Positions 1 to 6,631 of a DNA stretch of 12,793 nucleotides are shown here, one piece after another. The notes under the pieces were generated by a model. The model was not told where the DNA came from. It was given only the letters and a program-made list of their open reading frames with translations, and ran no database searches. Numbering within the stretch: position 1 is the first letter of the stretch; each line of letters begins with the position of its first letter. The position numbers and the translations under genes are program-made. Source of the stretch: a bacterium (GTDB lineage Bacteria > Spirochaetota > UBA4802 > UBA5550); NCBI GenBank assembly GCA_024224995.1, contig JAAENB010001133.1:1-12793 (forward strand), in the 5' to 3' direction.

Positions 1-724
1 GAATACCACCGCTGTTCCAACCATCGTAATTTATGATAGCATCCCAGTCGCCAGTACCGTTTCTTTTGATCCAGGCTTCAAATGTAAGAGAGACATATGA
101 GTTGATACTGCTCACAGCTATATTATCATCAATATTATCAAATTCATCCGCACCGCCAACCTGACCCGTAATAGCTTCATCTCCCTCATATCCGCCAGGA
201 GTACCGTCATTCAGGTTTTCAGTTGCGTCAAACCTTGTTCCCGTACCGCTTTCATTTAAGTGCCACACTGCCTCATACAGATTGGTCCATACAACAGTTT
301 CATTCTGTCCATCCGCAAGACTGTTAACATTATCATAATAGATCCAGATGTGGTCGGTATTTGAAGAAGCATCAATTTGCGGCACTTTGACCCAAATATA
401 AGAGTCCCCGTTTGGATCCCAGGACTCAATTTCAAAGGCCAGCTCTGTAGTCGTGTCGGAGTCGTAAATGCGTATGTATTCTCCACCGGAAACAGTTAGA
501 GAATAGGTAATCCGGGCTGTTGTGAGTTTTATTAGAACAGGGAAATTAACAAGATTTTCAGTGGATGCGGCATTTTGAAAGGTCAGTTGTATTCTTTTTT
601 TCCAGGCAACAGGATCAGTTTGGTTTTTTTGTTTTTCTATAAGATCCCATGAGCCCATTTCCGAACAATTAATTAAAAGAAAAGACATTGCCAGGAGCAG
701 ACATATTTGAACCGTTTTTAGCAA
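1..724 (-). CDS. Partial lipoprotein with DUF2341 and LamG-like domains
   Basis: The minus strand is open from a TTG at 724 to the window edge, giving 241 residues with the C-terminus missing. The TTG is chosen because AGAGG lies 9 nt upstream and because it gives a complete lipoprotein signal: a short basic start, a hydrophobic stretch and the lipobox LLINC with Cys20. An internal ATG would cut this signal. Residues about 41-131 resemble DUF2341: FPVLIKL, IRIYDSD, then FEIESWD and WVKVPQI, ending in IWIYYDN. From about residue 150 (EAVWHLNESGTG, then DATENLNDG and FEAWIKRNGTGDWDAI) it reads as the start of a LamG/concanavalin-like jelly roll. Proteins of this layout are usually large surface-exposed binding proteins. 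I infer an outer-membrane lipoprotein that binds a glycan or protein; no ligand can be named. The domain calls are from motif recall. Confidence 0.82.
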   Translation of the reverse strand, partial: MLKTVQICLLLAMSFLLINCSEMGSWDLIEKQKNQTDPVAWKKRIQLTFQNAASTENLVNFPVLIKLTTARITYSLTVSGGEYIRIYDSDTTTELAFEIESWDPNGDSYIWVKVPQIDASSNTDHIWIYYDNVNSLADGQNETVVWTNLYEAVWHLNESGTGTRFDATENLNDGTPGGYEGDEAITGQVGGADEFDNIDDNIAVSSINSYVSLTFEAWIKRNGTGDWDAIINYDGWNSGGI

Positions 725-782
725 CTAATTGAACCTCTATTGTTTTGCTAGCACCAGTGGGACTTTTTCGGGAGAAAATATA

Positions 783-818
783 CATATAATGCATATTATA
801 CATATTATACATATAATA
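783..818. repeat. Four 9-bp AT-rich tandem repeats
   Basis: Four consecutive 9-mers are seen: CATAATG-type at 783-791 (CATATAATG), CATATTATA at 792-800 and again at 801-809, and CATATAATA at 810-818. The two central copies are identical. Each of these two reads TATAAT on the minus strand, so the tract supplies -10-like hexamers spaced 9 bp apart. Confidence 0.75.
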
Positions 819-823
819 TACAA
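795..823 (-). promoter_or_regulatory. Candidate promoter of the DUF2341/LamG lipoprotein, inside the 9-bp repeats
   Basis: On the minus strand TTGTAT (823-818) is followed after exactly 17 nt by a perfect TATAAT (800-795). Transcription would start near 788, leaving a leader of about 64 nt before the TTG start. The -35 match is only partial and AT-rich sequence gives such matches easily. A second TATAAT lies 9 bp upstream in the next repeat. Confidence 0.35.
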
Positions 824-1062
824 AAGTATTTTAAAAACGGCAATCAGCCCAAGTGGATTTTTTTTGATTAATACAGAAAAATATCCTGACAAATTTGTCT
901 TAAACAAAAGCTTGTGTTTGTATAGTTTATATCTATCCTACTACTTTAGTATGATAGATCTTCACCAATTTCAACCCTTTGATCGATTGCTCTCATAAGA
1001 ATTTTTCCCTATATTCATGAATGTATCATAAATATATCAAGAAACAAAGAAGAGGTACTACT

Positions 1063-2040
1063 ATGAAACGTAAAATAATTATCTTATCAATCTGTTCAAC
1101 AGCTCTGTTTTCATTGTGCTCAATGCTTTTAGCCGATGAGATTCATTTGAAAAATAATAGTGTTATACAGGGAAAGATTATACAGGTGGGTAAAACGAAT
1201 ATAGAATATGACCCTGCCGGAGAGAAACCTTTTGCTGTTATTTCAAGAACCCGGGTTAGAATGATTAAATATAATGACGGATCAACCGTTCCTTTTTCAG
1301 GAGATTCGGCAGATCCGGAAGATTCAGGAGAATTAAAAATTAATGCTGATAATCATACACAGGAAAAAGTTTCTATGGAAGAGATTCAGCCTGAAAAACA
1401 GCCCCGAAAAGGAGGTTTTCTTGAATCAAGAATTCGCATCGCGGGGTTTGCTGCTGCCCTGGTAAATTCCAGCGAGATTCAAAATAAAGAAAAAGAACTT
1501 TATAATGCGAATAAATCAAATCTTAATTTAGCTCCGGGTGAAGAATACAGTACATCCAACGATCCTTTTAACCTGGGCGGCGAAGTAGATATTATACTGT
1601 TTACCGGTAGATTTATTCAAAAAAGAGGATTTGATCTAACTGGGATCCAATTTGGGGTAAAAGGAGGCTATCTTTTTTATAATTCCTTTCAGAATATTTA
1701 TGAATACGACAGCAATGATTCTGAGTATTCTTCTAAGATATCAAGCGGGTCCTTGATGGAATACCATTCCTGGTTTGCAGGTCCGGTTTTTAATCTTGTT
1801 TTTAGTCCCCGGAGTGATACGTTTAATATGATGATTCAATTCTATGGTGTATACGGACGGGTCATAGACGGCTCCATTTCCGCGGGTGCCGCTTTAAGGG
1901 ATGCTAATATTGTTTTTGACCGTTCTCAATACTTCAGCGATATAGAAAAAGGATATTACATAAAAGCCGGAGTGGGACCCCATTTTGTTCTTAATAAGGG
2001 ATTTCCTCTTACTATTGGTCTTAATTTTACTCAAACATAA
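1063..2040 (+). CDS. Outer-membrane beta-barrel protein, paralogue 1, truncated by frameshift
   Basis: The start at 1063 is preferred over the in-frame ATG at 1021. AGAAGAGG lies 7 nt upstream of it, and it places a signal peptide at the very N-terminus (MKRK, hydrophobic stretch, cleavage near LLA/DEI at residue 24). Residues 25-78 form a small beta-rich domain of the type D-x-I-x-LKN, I-x-GKI-x-QVG, ending in a V-x-x-I-x-Y-x-DG motif, followed by an acidic linker (79-115). From residue 117 the protein matches the barrel half of the next gene nearly throughout, including ESRIRIAGFA, GGEVDI, QFGVKGGYLFY, YHSWFAGP and YGVYGRVIDGSI. It stops after GLNFTQT, about 35 residues short of its paralogue. 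The lost C-terminal strand is still present downstream in another frame. Function is unknown; an outer-membrane location is inferred. Loss of the last strand, which normally carries the assembly signal, probably prevents proper barrel insertion. Confidence 0.75.
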   Translation: MKRKIIILSICSTALFSLCSMLLADEIHLKNNSVIQGKIIQVGKTNIEYDPAGEKPFAVISRTRVRMIKYNDGSTVPFSGDSADPEDSGELKINADNHTQEKVSMEEIQPEKQPRKGGFLESRIRIAGFAAALVNSSEIQNKEKELYNANKSNLNLAPGEEYSTSNDPFNLGGEVDIILFTGRFIQKRGFDLTGIQFGVKGGYLFYNSFQNIYEYDSNDSEYSSKISSGSLMEYHSWFAGPVFNLVFSPRSDTFNMMIQFYGVYGRVIDGSISAGAALRDANIVFDRSQYFSDIEKGYYIKAGVGPHFVLNKGFPLTIGLNFTQT

Positions 2041-2135
2041 AATTTAAAAACCCAATTCCTCTTTACGACACCGAAAAAAAGGAGTATTCTTCCAATGATT
2101 GGGGGCTTGAACTGGCTTTTGGGATACATTTTTAG
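2028..2135 (+). pseudogene. Out-of-frame C-terminal barrel strand of paralogue 1
   Basis: Read one base out of frame with the upstream coding region, this stretch translates as YSNIKFKNPIPLYDTEKKEY followed by SSNDWGLELAFGIHF and a TAG stop. The paralogue ends YSKMNFKNPISLYDANKKDY then SAHEWGFELAFGVHI, so the two are plainly homologous. Between the shared Gly-x-Asn and Phe-Lys-Asn-Pro codons this copy has 17 nt where the paralogue has 27, so 10 nt are missing. The terminal Phe fits the usual end of an outer-membrane barrel. A sequencing or assembly error cannot be excluded. Confidence 0.85.
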
Positions 2136-2244
2136 AAATTTTCAGCATTTTGCTGGTTTCAGGAAGCCGGAGAGTAGATTCTTAGTTATTATAAGTATAT
2201 AATATAAAAAAATAACTATATATAAAAAGTCCGGGAGCTTTTTC

Positions 2245-3441
2245 ATGAAACGCTTAATAACTTTTTTCACATGCTTAATGATTCTTATTTCACTTAATTC
2301 TCTGCTTTTTGCCGATGAAATATATCTGAAAAATAATACTATTATTAAAGGAAAAGTAACCAGGGTTTCCCCGGATATCATTTTTTATCATACTAATGAT
2401 AAAGAGGAAAAAACTACCGGTGAAGTCTCAAGGAAAAAAGTTGCTAAAATCACCTACACCGATGGAACGGAAGTTGTTTTTAATACCGACACTCTTTATC
2501 TTACTGATAATAGTGTTATACAGGGGAAAATAATTCAGGTGGGAACTAAGAATATTGAATATAATCCTGTTGGAGAAAAGCCTTTTGCCGTGATTTCAAA
2601 GGACCGGGTTAGCAGGATTAAATATAGTGACGGAACAGTTGTTCCTGTTTCGGAAGAGTTGCAGGAACCGGAGAAAGAAGCTCCATTCGAAGAAGACGTA
2701 TTGCCCCGTAAGGGCGGGTTTCTGGAGTCAAGAGTGCGCATCGCAGGATTTGCTTCCGTCCTTCTCAGTTACGGTGATATCGAAGATAAAGAAAAAGAAC
2801 TCTATAACGCGAATATTTCAGGCCTGAATCAAACCGCCGGAAGAAATTACAAAACAACCTACAATCCTTTTCATTTTGGCGGGGAAGTCGATGTTATGCT
2901 CTATACCAGCAGGTTTATTCAAAAAAAGGGATTTGATTTAACCGGGCTGCAATTTGGAGTAAAAGGCGGATATCTTTTTTATCATTCCTACCAGGGAATT
3001 TATGAATATAATAATAGCAGCTATGCTTCTCAACAGTCAAGCGGAACCATGATGCAGTATCATTCCTGGTTTGCCGGTCCAATGATGAATTTTGTTCTCA
3101 GCCCTCGAAATGATATATTTAATATGATTATCCATTGCTATGGAGTTTACGGCCGGGTTATTGACGGGTCTATTACTGCGGCAGCCGCGTTACGGGACGC
3201 AAATATCGGTTTTTTACCTTCCCAATATACCAGTGATATTGATACCGGGTTTTATTTTAAAGCCGGGGCAGGACCTCATTTTGTACTGAACAAGGGATTT
3301 CCTGTTACGGTTGGTTTTAATGTTATTTATTCTTATTCAAAAATGAATTTCAAGAACCCGATTTCTCTTTATGATGCCAACAAAAAGGACTATTCTGCCC
3401 ATGAGTGGGGTTTTGAACTGGCTTTTGGGGTTCATATTTAG
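2245..3441 (+). CDS. Outer-membrane beta-barrel protein, paralogue 2, with duplicated N-terminal domain
   Basis: This 398-residue protein starts at an ATG with GGGAG 7 nt upstream and has a signal peptide cleaved near LFA/DEI (residue 23). Two copies of a small beta-rich domain follow: residues 24-79 (EIYLKNNTIIKGKV to ITYTDGTEVVF) and 82-135 (TLYLTDNSVIQGKI to IKYSDGTVVPV). After an acidic linker, residues 156-398 form a putative barrel with alternating hydrophobic strands, closing with FELAFGVHI. The single domain of the upstream paralogue is closer to the second copy here than to the first (SVIQGKIIQVG, GEKPFAVIS). The barrel halves are close at DNA level too, indicating a fairly recent tandem duplication. 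Function is not known; the N-terminal domains would lie in the periplasm if the barrel is in the outer membrane. Confidence 0.85.
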   Translation: MKRLITFFTCLMILISLNSLLFADEIYLKNNTIIKGKVTRVSPDIIFYHTNDKEEKTTGEVSRKKVAKITYTDGTEVVFNTDTLYLTDNSVIQGKIIQVGTKNIEYNPVGEKPFAVISKDRVSRIKYSDGTVVPVSEELQEPEKEAPFEEDVLPRKGGFLESRVRIAGFASVLLSYGDIEDKEKELYNANISGLNQTAGRNYKTTYNPFHFGGEVDVMLYTSRFIQKKGFDLTGLQFGVKGGYLFYHSYQGIYEYNNSSYASQQSSGTMMQYHSWFAGPMMNFVLSPRNDIFNMIIHCYGVYGRVIDGSITAAAALRDANIGFLPSQYTSDIDTGFYFKAGAGPHFVLNKGFPVTVGFNVIYSYSKMNFKNPISLYDANKKDYSAHEWGFELAFGVHI

Positions 3442-3480
3442 GTTTGCCTTTTGTTTGCCCCCCAACCCCTCGCAGGGGTC

Positions 3481-3509
3481 GCGCCCCCGGAGGGGGCGCA
3501 AGAGTTTTT
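3481..3509 (+). terminator. Possible terminator of the paralogue 2 gene
   Basis: An 8-bp perfect GC stem (3481-3488 with 3492-3499, loop GGA) is followed by CAAGAGTTTTT-like sequence, about 40 nt after the stop codon. The T run does not directly abut the stem, so this is only a weak intrinsic-terminator candidate. Confidence 0.35.
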
Positions 3510-3544
3510 GGAAATGGGTCAAATCGTCCCAGGGATCTCCCTTC

Positions 3545-3577
3545 TCATAACGTGGGGCTTCCAGCCCCTCGTTATGA
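3545..3577. other. Imperfect inverted repeat between convergent genes
   Basis: TCATAACG, one T/T mismatch and GGGGC pair with GCCCC, the mismatched T and CGTTATGA around a 5-nt loop TTCCA. There is no T tract on either side, so it is not a canonical intrinsic terminator. It lies between the ends of the plus-strand barrel gene and the minus-strand thioesterase. Confidence 0.6.
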
Positions 3578-3622
3578 AGAAAGAAGCTCCGGTTCTAAAT
3601 TTTAGTTTCTTGAGGACACCTG

Positions 3623-4063
3623 TTATTCCCTATTCTTAAAACCTTCCAGTTTCTCAATAAATTCCTTCGGAACTATCCCTTTTTTTCGCTCCGGAAAGTC
3701 AAAAGGGATAATTCCTGTTTCCGAAAGGGCTACTATGCTATCTCCTTTCCTGACCCGGTAAAACATTCGAAGACTACTCTCTTCTAATTCATCGGTATGG
3801 CAATCAATAGTTACTATATCACCCAGAAAAGCTTCCGATCTAAAATTTACAACCTGATCGGAAATAACAACCCTGGTTTTCCCATCCCCCATGTTAATGG
3901 GAGAGACATCCAGAGCTCTAAGAAACAGTATTCTTGCTTCATTTATCAGATTTACCATTTCAGAAGTGCCCACATGGCCTCCTAAATTTATATCATAAAA
4001 GCGAACATGAAGTTCGCAGCTGAATTCGTAATTTTCCTGTTCTTGTAATCGTACTCTTGGCAT
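3623..4063 (-). CDS. Acyl-CoA thioesterase of the 4HBT hot-dog family
   Basis: The 146-residue length is typical of single-domain hot-dog thioesterases, which hydrolyse acyl-CoA or acyl-ACP thioesters in the cytoplasm. Near the N-terminus, VRFYDINLGGHVGTSEMVNL followed by INEAR matches the family's active-site pattern of Asp (residue 24), Gly-His-Val (29-31) and the long central helix. The usual GHVNN is GHVGT here, a variation that may affect substrate choice. The rest continues with alternating strands (VVISDQVVNFRSEAF, DIVTIDCHTDEL, SLRMFYRV, ALSETGIIPFDF). The start has AGAGG 6 nt upstream, and a promoter candidate lies at 4098-4126. The gene is divergent from epd. An adenylating enzyme two genes away could make a matching thioester, but no link is shown. 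Substrate is unknown. Confidence 0.8.
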   Translation of the reverse strand: MPRVRLQEQENYEFSCELHVRFYDINLGGHVGTSEMVNLINEARILFLRALDVSPINMGDGKTRVVISDQVVNFRSEAFLGDIVTIDCHTDELEESSLRMFYRVRKGDSIVALSETGIIPFDFPERKKGIVPKEFIEKLEGFKNRE

Positions 4064-4097
4064 TGTTTTCCTCTATTTAAAGTGATATTTTTTATCG

Positions 4098-4126
4098 TTG
4101 ATATAGAGGGAATACTTAATTGTCAA
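4098..4126 (-). promoter_or_regulatory. Candidate promoter of the thioesterase gene
   Basis: On the minus strand a perfect TTGACA (4126-4121) is followed after 17 nt by TATCAA (4103-4098). Transcription would start near 4091, giving a leader of about 28 nt. Confidence 0.5.
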
Positions 4127-4137
4127 TGGTTAATGTT

Positions 4138-4166
4138 TTGGTAAAACTTTTTAGCTTGCATATTTT
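4138..4166 (+). promoter_or_regulatory. Candidate promoter of epd
   Basis: TTGGTA (4138-4143), a 17-nt spacer and TATTTT (4161-4166) lie 27 nt before the epd start. Both hexamers match the consensus at four of six positions. The position is right for the gene, but the match is modest. Confidence 0.3.
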
Positions 4167-4192
4167 CCAATTATGTAAAGATTGGCAGAACA

Positions 4193-5212
4193 ATGTTAGC
4201 GAAAAAAACAAAAGTTGGAATAAACGGTTTTGGGCGGGTTGGACGGAATATCCTGCGTGCCCTGTACGAACATGAGTGGCAGGACCGTATTGAGATAGTT
4301 GCAATAAATGAACTGGCCGAACCCCAGGGCATTGCCCACTTACTCAAGTATGATACCTCTCACGGCCGTTTTGATAGAAGTGTTGAACTCAACGGCTCGG
4401 GTTTATACGTAGATGGAGATTACATCCGCCTGCTCTCGGAAAAAGAGCTGGATTCGCTGCCCTGGCAGGATCTGGATGTGGACCTGGTAATGGACTGCAC
4501 CGGGGAGTACCGCAGCCGGGAGCACGCGGAAACCCATATTGCGCAAGGGGCCAAAAAGGTTCTTTTTTCCCATCCTGCCGATCCGGATATGGATAATACT
4601 ATAATTTTTGGCATTAATGATCAAACATTGACTTCGGATCAGTCTATTATTTCTAATGGGTCATGCACTACCAACTGTATAGTCCCGGTCATCAATGTGT
4701 TGGATAATACCTTTGGCATTGAAAGCGGAACCATTACCACGATCCACGCGTCCATGCATGACCAACAGGTAATTGATGCCTATCACCCGGACCTGCGCCG
4801 GACCAGGGCTGCCAGCCAGTCGATAATTCCTGTTGATACCAGGCTTTCCGCGGGAATTGAACGGATTATGCCCAAATTCGCCGGACGATTTGAGGCAATT
4901 GCGGTCCGCGTTCCCACAGTAAATGTCACTGCCATGGATCTCAGCGTCACTGTACACACCGATGTTTCTATTGACTCTGTTAATAATGCTATAATAAAGG
5001 CTGCTAAAGACTCATTACAGGGAATCCTTGATTATACAGAAGAGCCCCTGGTCTCTGTTGATTTTAATCATAATCCCCACTCCTGTATTGTTGACGGCAC
5101 CCAGACCCGGGTAAGCCATAAGCACTTAATCAAAATACTGGCCTGGTGCGACAATGAATGGGGATACGCCAACCGCATGCTCGATACTGCCTGGGCTATG
5201 ATGAATTGTTGA
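4193..5212 (+). CDS. epd: D-erythrose-4-phosphate dehydrogenase
   Basis: This 339-residue member of the GAPDH superfamily reads as Epd, which oxidises erythrose 4-phosphate to 4-phosphoerythronate with NAD, the first step of the DXP-dependent pyridoxal phosphate pathway, in the cytoplasm. The NAD site is [10 protein letters not shown] (residues 9-18), the catalytic Cys is 158 in SCTTNC and the partner His is 185 in [11 protein letters not shown]. Several stretches match what I remember of Escherichia coli Epd almost residue for residue: [48 protein letters not shown] and [15 protein letters not shown]. The FSHP segment and the HNPHS segment are what separate it from glycolytic GAPDH. No strong ribosome binding site precedes the ATG. 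It does not sit next to pgk or fba here as it does in enterobacteria, and no other pdx gene is visible. Confidence 0.9.
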   Translation: MLAKKTKVGINGFGRVGRNILRALYEHEWQDRIEIVAINELAEPQGIAHLLKYDTSHGRFDRSVELNGSGLYVDGDYIRLLSEKELDSLPWQDLDVDLVMDCTGEYRSREHAETHIAQGAKKVLFSHPADPDMDNTIIFGINDQTLTSDQSIISNGSCTTNCIVPVINVLDNTFGIESGTITTIHASMHDQQVIDAYHPDLRRTRAASQSIIPVDTRLSAGIERIMPKFAGRFEAIAVRVPTVNVTAMDLSVTVHTDVSIDSVNNAIIKAAKDSLQGILDYTEEPLVSVDFNHNPHSCIVDGTQTRVSHKHLIKILAWCDNEWGYANRMLDTAWAMMNC

Positions 5213-5230
5213 TACTGCCGCTAAAAAATC

Positions 5231-5259
5231 TTGACACCAGAACGATCCTTGCTTATAGG
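5231..5259 (+). promoter_or_regulatory. Possible promoter just before the adenylating-enzyme gene
   Basis: A perfect TTGACA (5231-5236) and TATAGG (5254-5259) are separated by 17 nt. Transcription would start at about the ATG (5265), making the message nearly leaderless. The AGGA that would serve as a weak ribosome binding site overlaps the -10 hexamer. It may be a chance match, with the gene instead read through from epd. Confidence 0.3.
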
Positions 5260-5264
5260 AATTT

Positions 5265-6629
5265 ATGAACCAAAATATTTATAGAAATAATAATATACAA
5301 GAGAATATCAGCGTTTTGTTTTCAGGGGCCGGAAATAAAGACCGGGATTTTGTTGTTTCCGGAGCAACATATGGCCGGGTATACGCCCTGGCTCAGGGCA
5401 TATTGGAGGCCTGCGGTTCTACGGAAACGGTTTGTCTCTGCGCCGAAGATAAATCCTTTATTGCTGCCGCTTTCCTGGCATCCCTTGCGGGCGGCCCTGC
5501 CCTGGTTATCCCCTACTCTCTTTCAGCGGAGGTTATCGGCGAAACTGCCGAAACAGTTTTCTGTTCCGGAGCCCTGGTGGATAAACCAAGAGACCTGCCA
5601 GGTTCGGTTCAGGCCATTAGCGCGGAACCTTCAACAAAGGATATCACCCTTGCTTTTTCCCGGGATATTGACTCTGTTTTTTTGAAGCTCTTTACCGGCG
5701 GTTCTACCGGGAAACCAAAGGTCTGGTCTAAAAGTCCGGCTAATTTTTTTTCCGAAGCCTTTTATCTAACTGAAAAATTCGGGATCTCGGAAGATGATAT
5801 TTTCGCGGCAACTGTTCCCACACAGCATATTTACGGGATATTGTTCTCGGTTCTGCTCCCTTTTGTTTCTTTCGCCTCTGTATTGGAGGATGTTTTTACT
5901 TTTCCGGGTGAGATATTATCGGCCCTGGAAATAGATAATGCTACGGTTTTTGTAGGGGTGCCTATTCATTACCGGCTTCTTAACGGGAGCACTATATCAA
6001 ACCATTCTCTTAAACTGGCCTTTTCTTCGGCAGGTCCTTTAAATCCTGTTGATGGAGAGTCTTTTTATAAAGAGACCGGGGTTGGTGTTACCGAAGTATA
6101 CGGTTCCACTGAAACCGGGGGCATTGCTACCCGTTTTCGTCCTGGCGGAACTGACGCCCTGGTCCCTTTTGACAATGTCGATTGGAAAATCGTTGATGAA
6201 CGGCTTCATGTCCGGTCCGGTTTTATTTCACCGGAGCTCCCCATAGACGATGAGAACTTTTTTATCACCGGGGACCGTGCTGAATTGGCCGGCGACTCCG
6301 GCTCCGGCTTCCGCCTTCTGGGTCGTGCCGATGGGGTGATCAAGGTCGCTGGTAAGCGGGTTGACCTGGGCGATATTCAGGATAAGATCAAGAAACTTGC
6401 CGGTGTCAGGGACGTGATAGTGGTTTCTCTTCCCCATGATAAGGGACGTGAAAATGAGATTGCCGCGCTTATTGAATCCGGAAATGATATGAACAGCCTC
6501 AAAAAATCCATCTCCAGTATTGTTGAGCCCTATGCCATGCCCCGGAGGATCAGTATTGTCGATAAAATGCCTGTTTCCGCTGCCGGGAAATATGACCGTA
6601 AGAAGATTATTGAAAGTTTTAAGAACTGA
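5265..6629 (+). CDS. AMP-forming acyl/aryl ligase of the ANL superfamily, short form
   Basis: The protein activates a carboxylic acid with ATP as an acyl-AMP, normally followed by transfer to CoA or an acyl carrier protein. The core motifs are present in order: phosphate loop FTGGSTGKPK (143-152), TVPTQHIYG (183-191), VYGSTETGG (278-286), ITGD (334-337), hinge region LLGRADGVIKVAGKRVD (351-367) and the C-terminal catalytic lysine in AAGKYDRKK (Lys442). At 454 residues it is shorter than usual acyl-CoA synthetases (500 or more), mainly because the N-terminal part is compact. This resembles the ligases of aryl-polyene and similar lipid clusters, but no carrier protein or ketosynthase is visible nearby. 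It starts 52 nt after epd. Substrate is unknown; a link with the nearby thioesterase is only a guess. Confidence 0.85.
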   Translation: MNQNIYRNNNIQENISVLFSGAGNKDRDFVVSGATYGRVYALAQGILEACGSTETVCLCAEDKSFIAAAFLASLAGGPALVIPYSLSAEVIGETAETVFCSGALVDKPRDLPGSVQAISAEPSTKDITLAFSRDIDSVFLKLFTGGSTGKPKVWSKSPANFFSEAFYLTEKFGISEDDIFAATVPTQHIYGILFSVLLPFVSFASVLEDVFTFPGEILSALEIDNATVFVGVPIHYRLLNGSTISNHSLKLAFSSAGPLNPVDGESFYKETGVGVTEVYGSTETGGIATRFRPGGTDALVPFDNVDWKIVDERLHVRSGFISPELPIDDENFFITGDRAELAGDSGSGFRLLGRADGVIKVAGKRVDLGDIQDKIKKLAGVRDVIVVSLPHDKGRENEIAALIESGNDMNSLKKSISSIVEPYAMPRRISIVDKMPVSAAGKYDRKKIIESFKN

Positions 6630-6631
6630 GT

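Larger units (their letters stand above)
725..1062. other. Divergent intergenic region without a convincing gene
   Basis: This gap separates the minus-strand lipoprotein from the plus-strand outer-membrane protein, so it should hold both promoters. It contains a 9-bp AT-rich tandem repeat at 783-818 and a perfect 12-bp palindrome GACAAATTTGTC at 888-899 that could be an operator. An 89-codon open frame at 729-998 has no ribosome binding site, and its HII repeats only mirror the DNA repeat, so I do not call it a gene. Confidence 0.6.
3453..3577. repeat. Hairpin-rich intergenic repeat, short copy
   Basis: The left border GTTTGCCCCCCAACCCC (3453-3469) is identical to 9351-9367. A second shared block AGGGGGCGCAAGA occurs at 3491-3503 and 9371-9383, and CATAACGTGGG near the right end recurs at 9671-9681. 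Inside are three hairpins: CCCCT/AGGGG at 3466-3478, GCGCCCCC/GGGGGCGC with a 3-nt loop at 3481-3499, and the longer one at 3545-3577. The second hairpin is followed by AAGAGTTTTT, so it may end transcription of the outer-membrane protein gene. The GC-rich character contrasts with the flanking genes. Confidence 0.65.

Noticed and set aside
729..998. 89-codon open frame as a small gene
   Set aside because: No ribosome binding site; the HII repeats just reflect the 9-bp DNA repeat.
1021..1062. Upstream ATG as the start of paralogue 1
   Set aside because: It would place a basic 14-residue extension before the signal peptide, and the good ribosome binding site belongs to the ATG at 1063.
3545..3577. 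Bidirectional intrinsic terminator
   Set aside because: The stem is good, but neither strand has a T tract after it.
4193..5212. Glycolytic glyceraldehyde-3-phosphate dehydrogenase
   Set aside because: The FSHP and VDFNHNPHS segments and the overall match fit Epd better.
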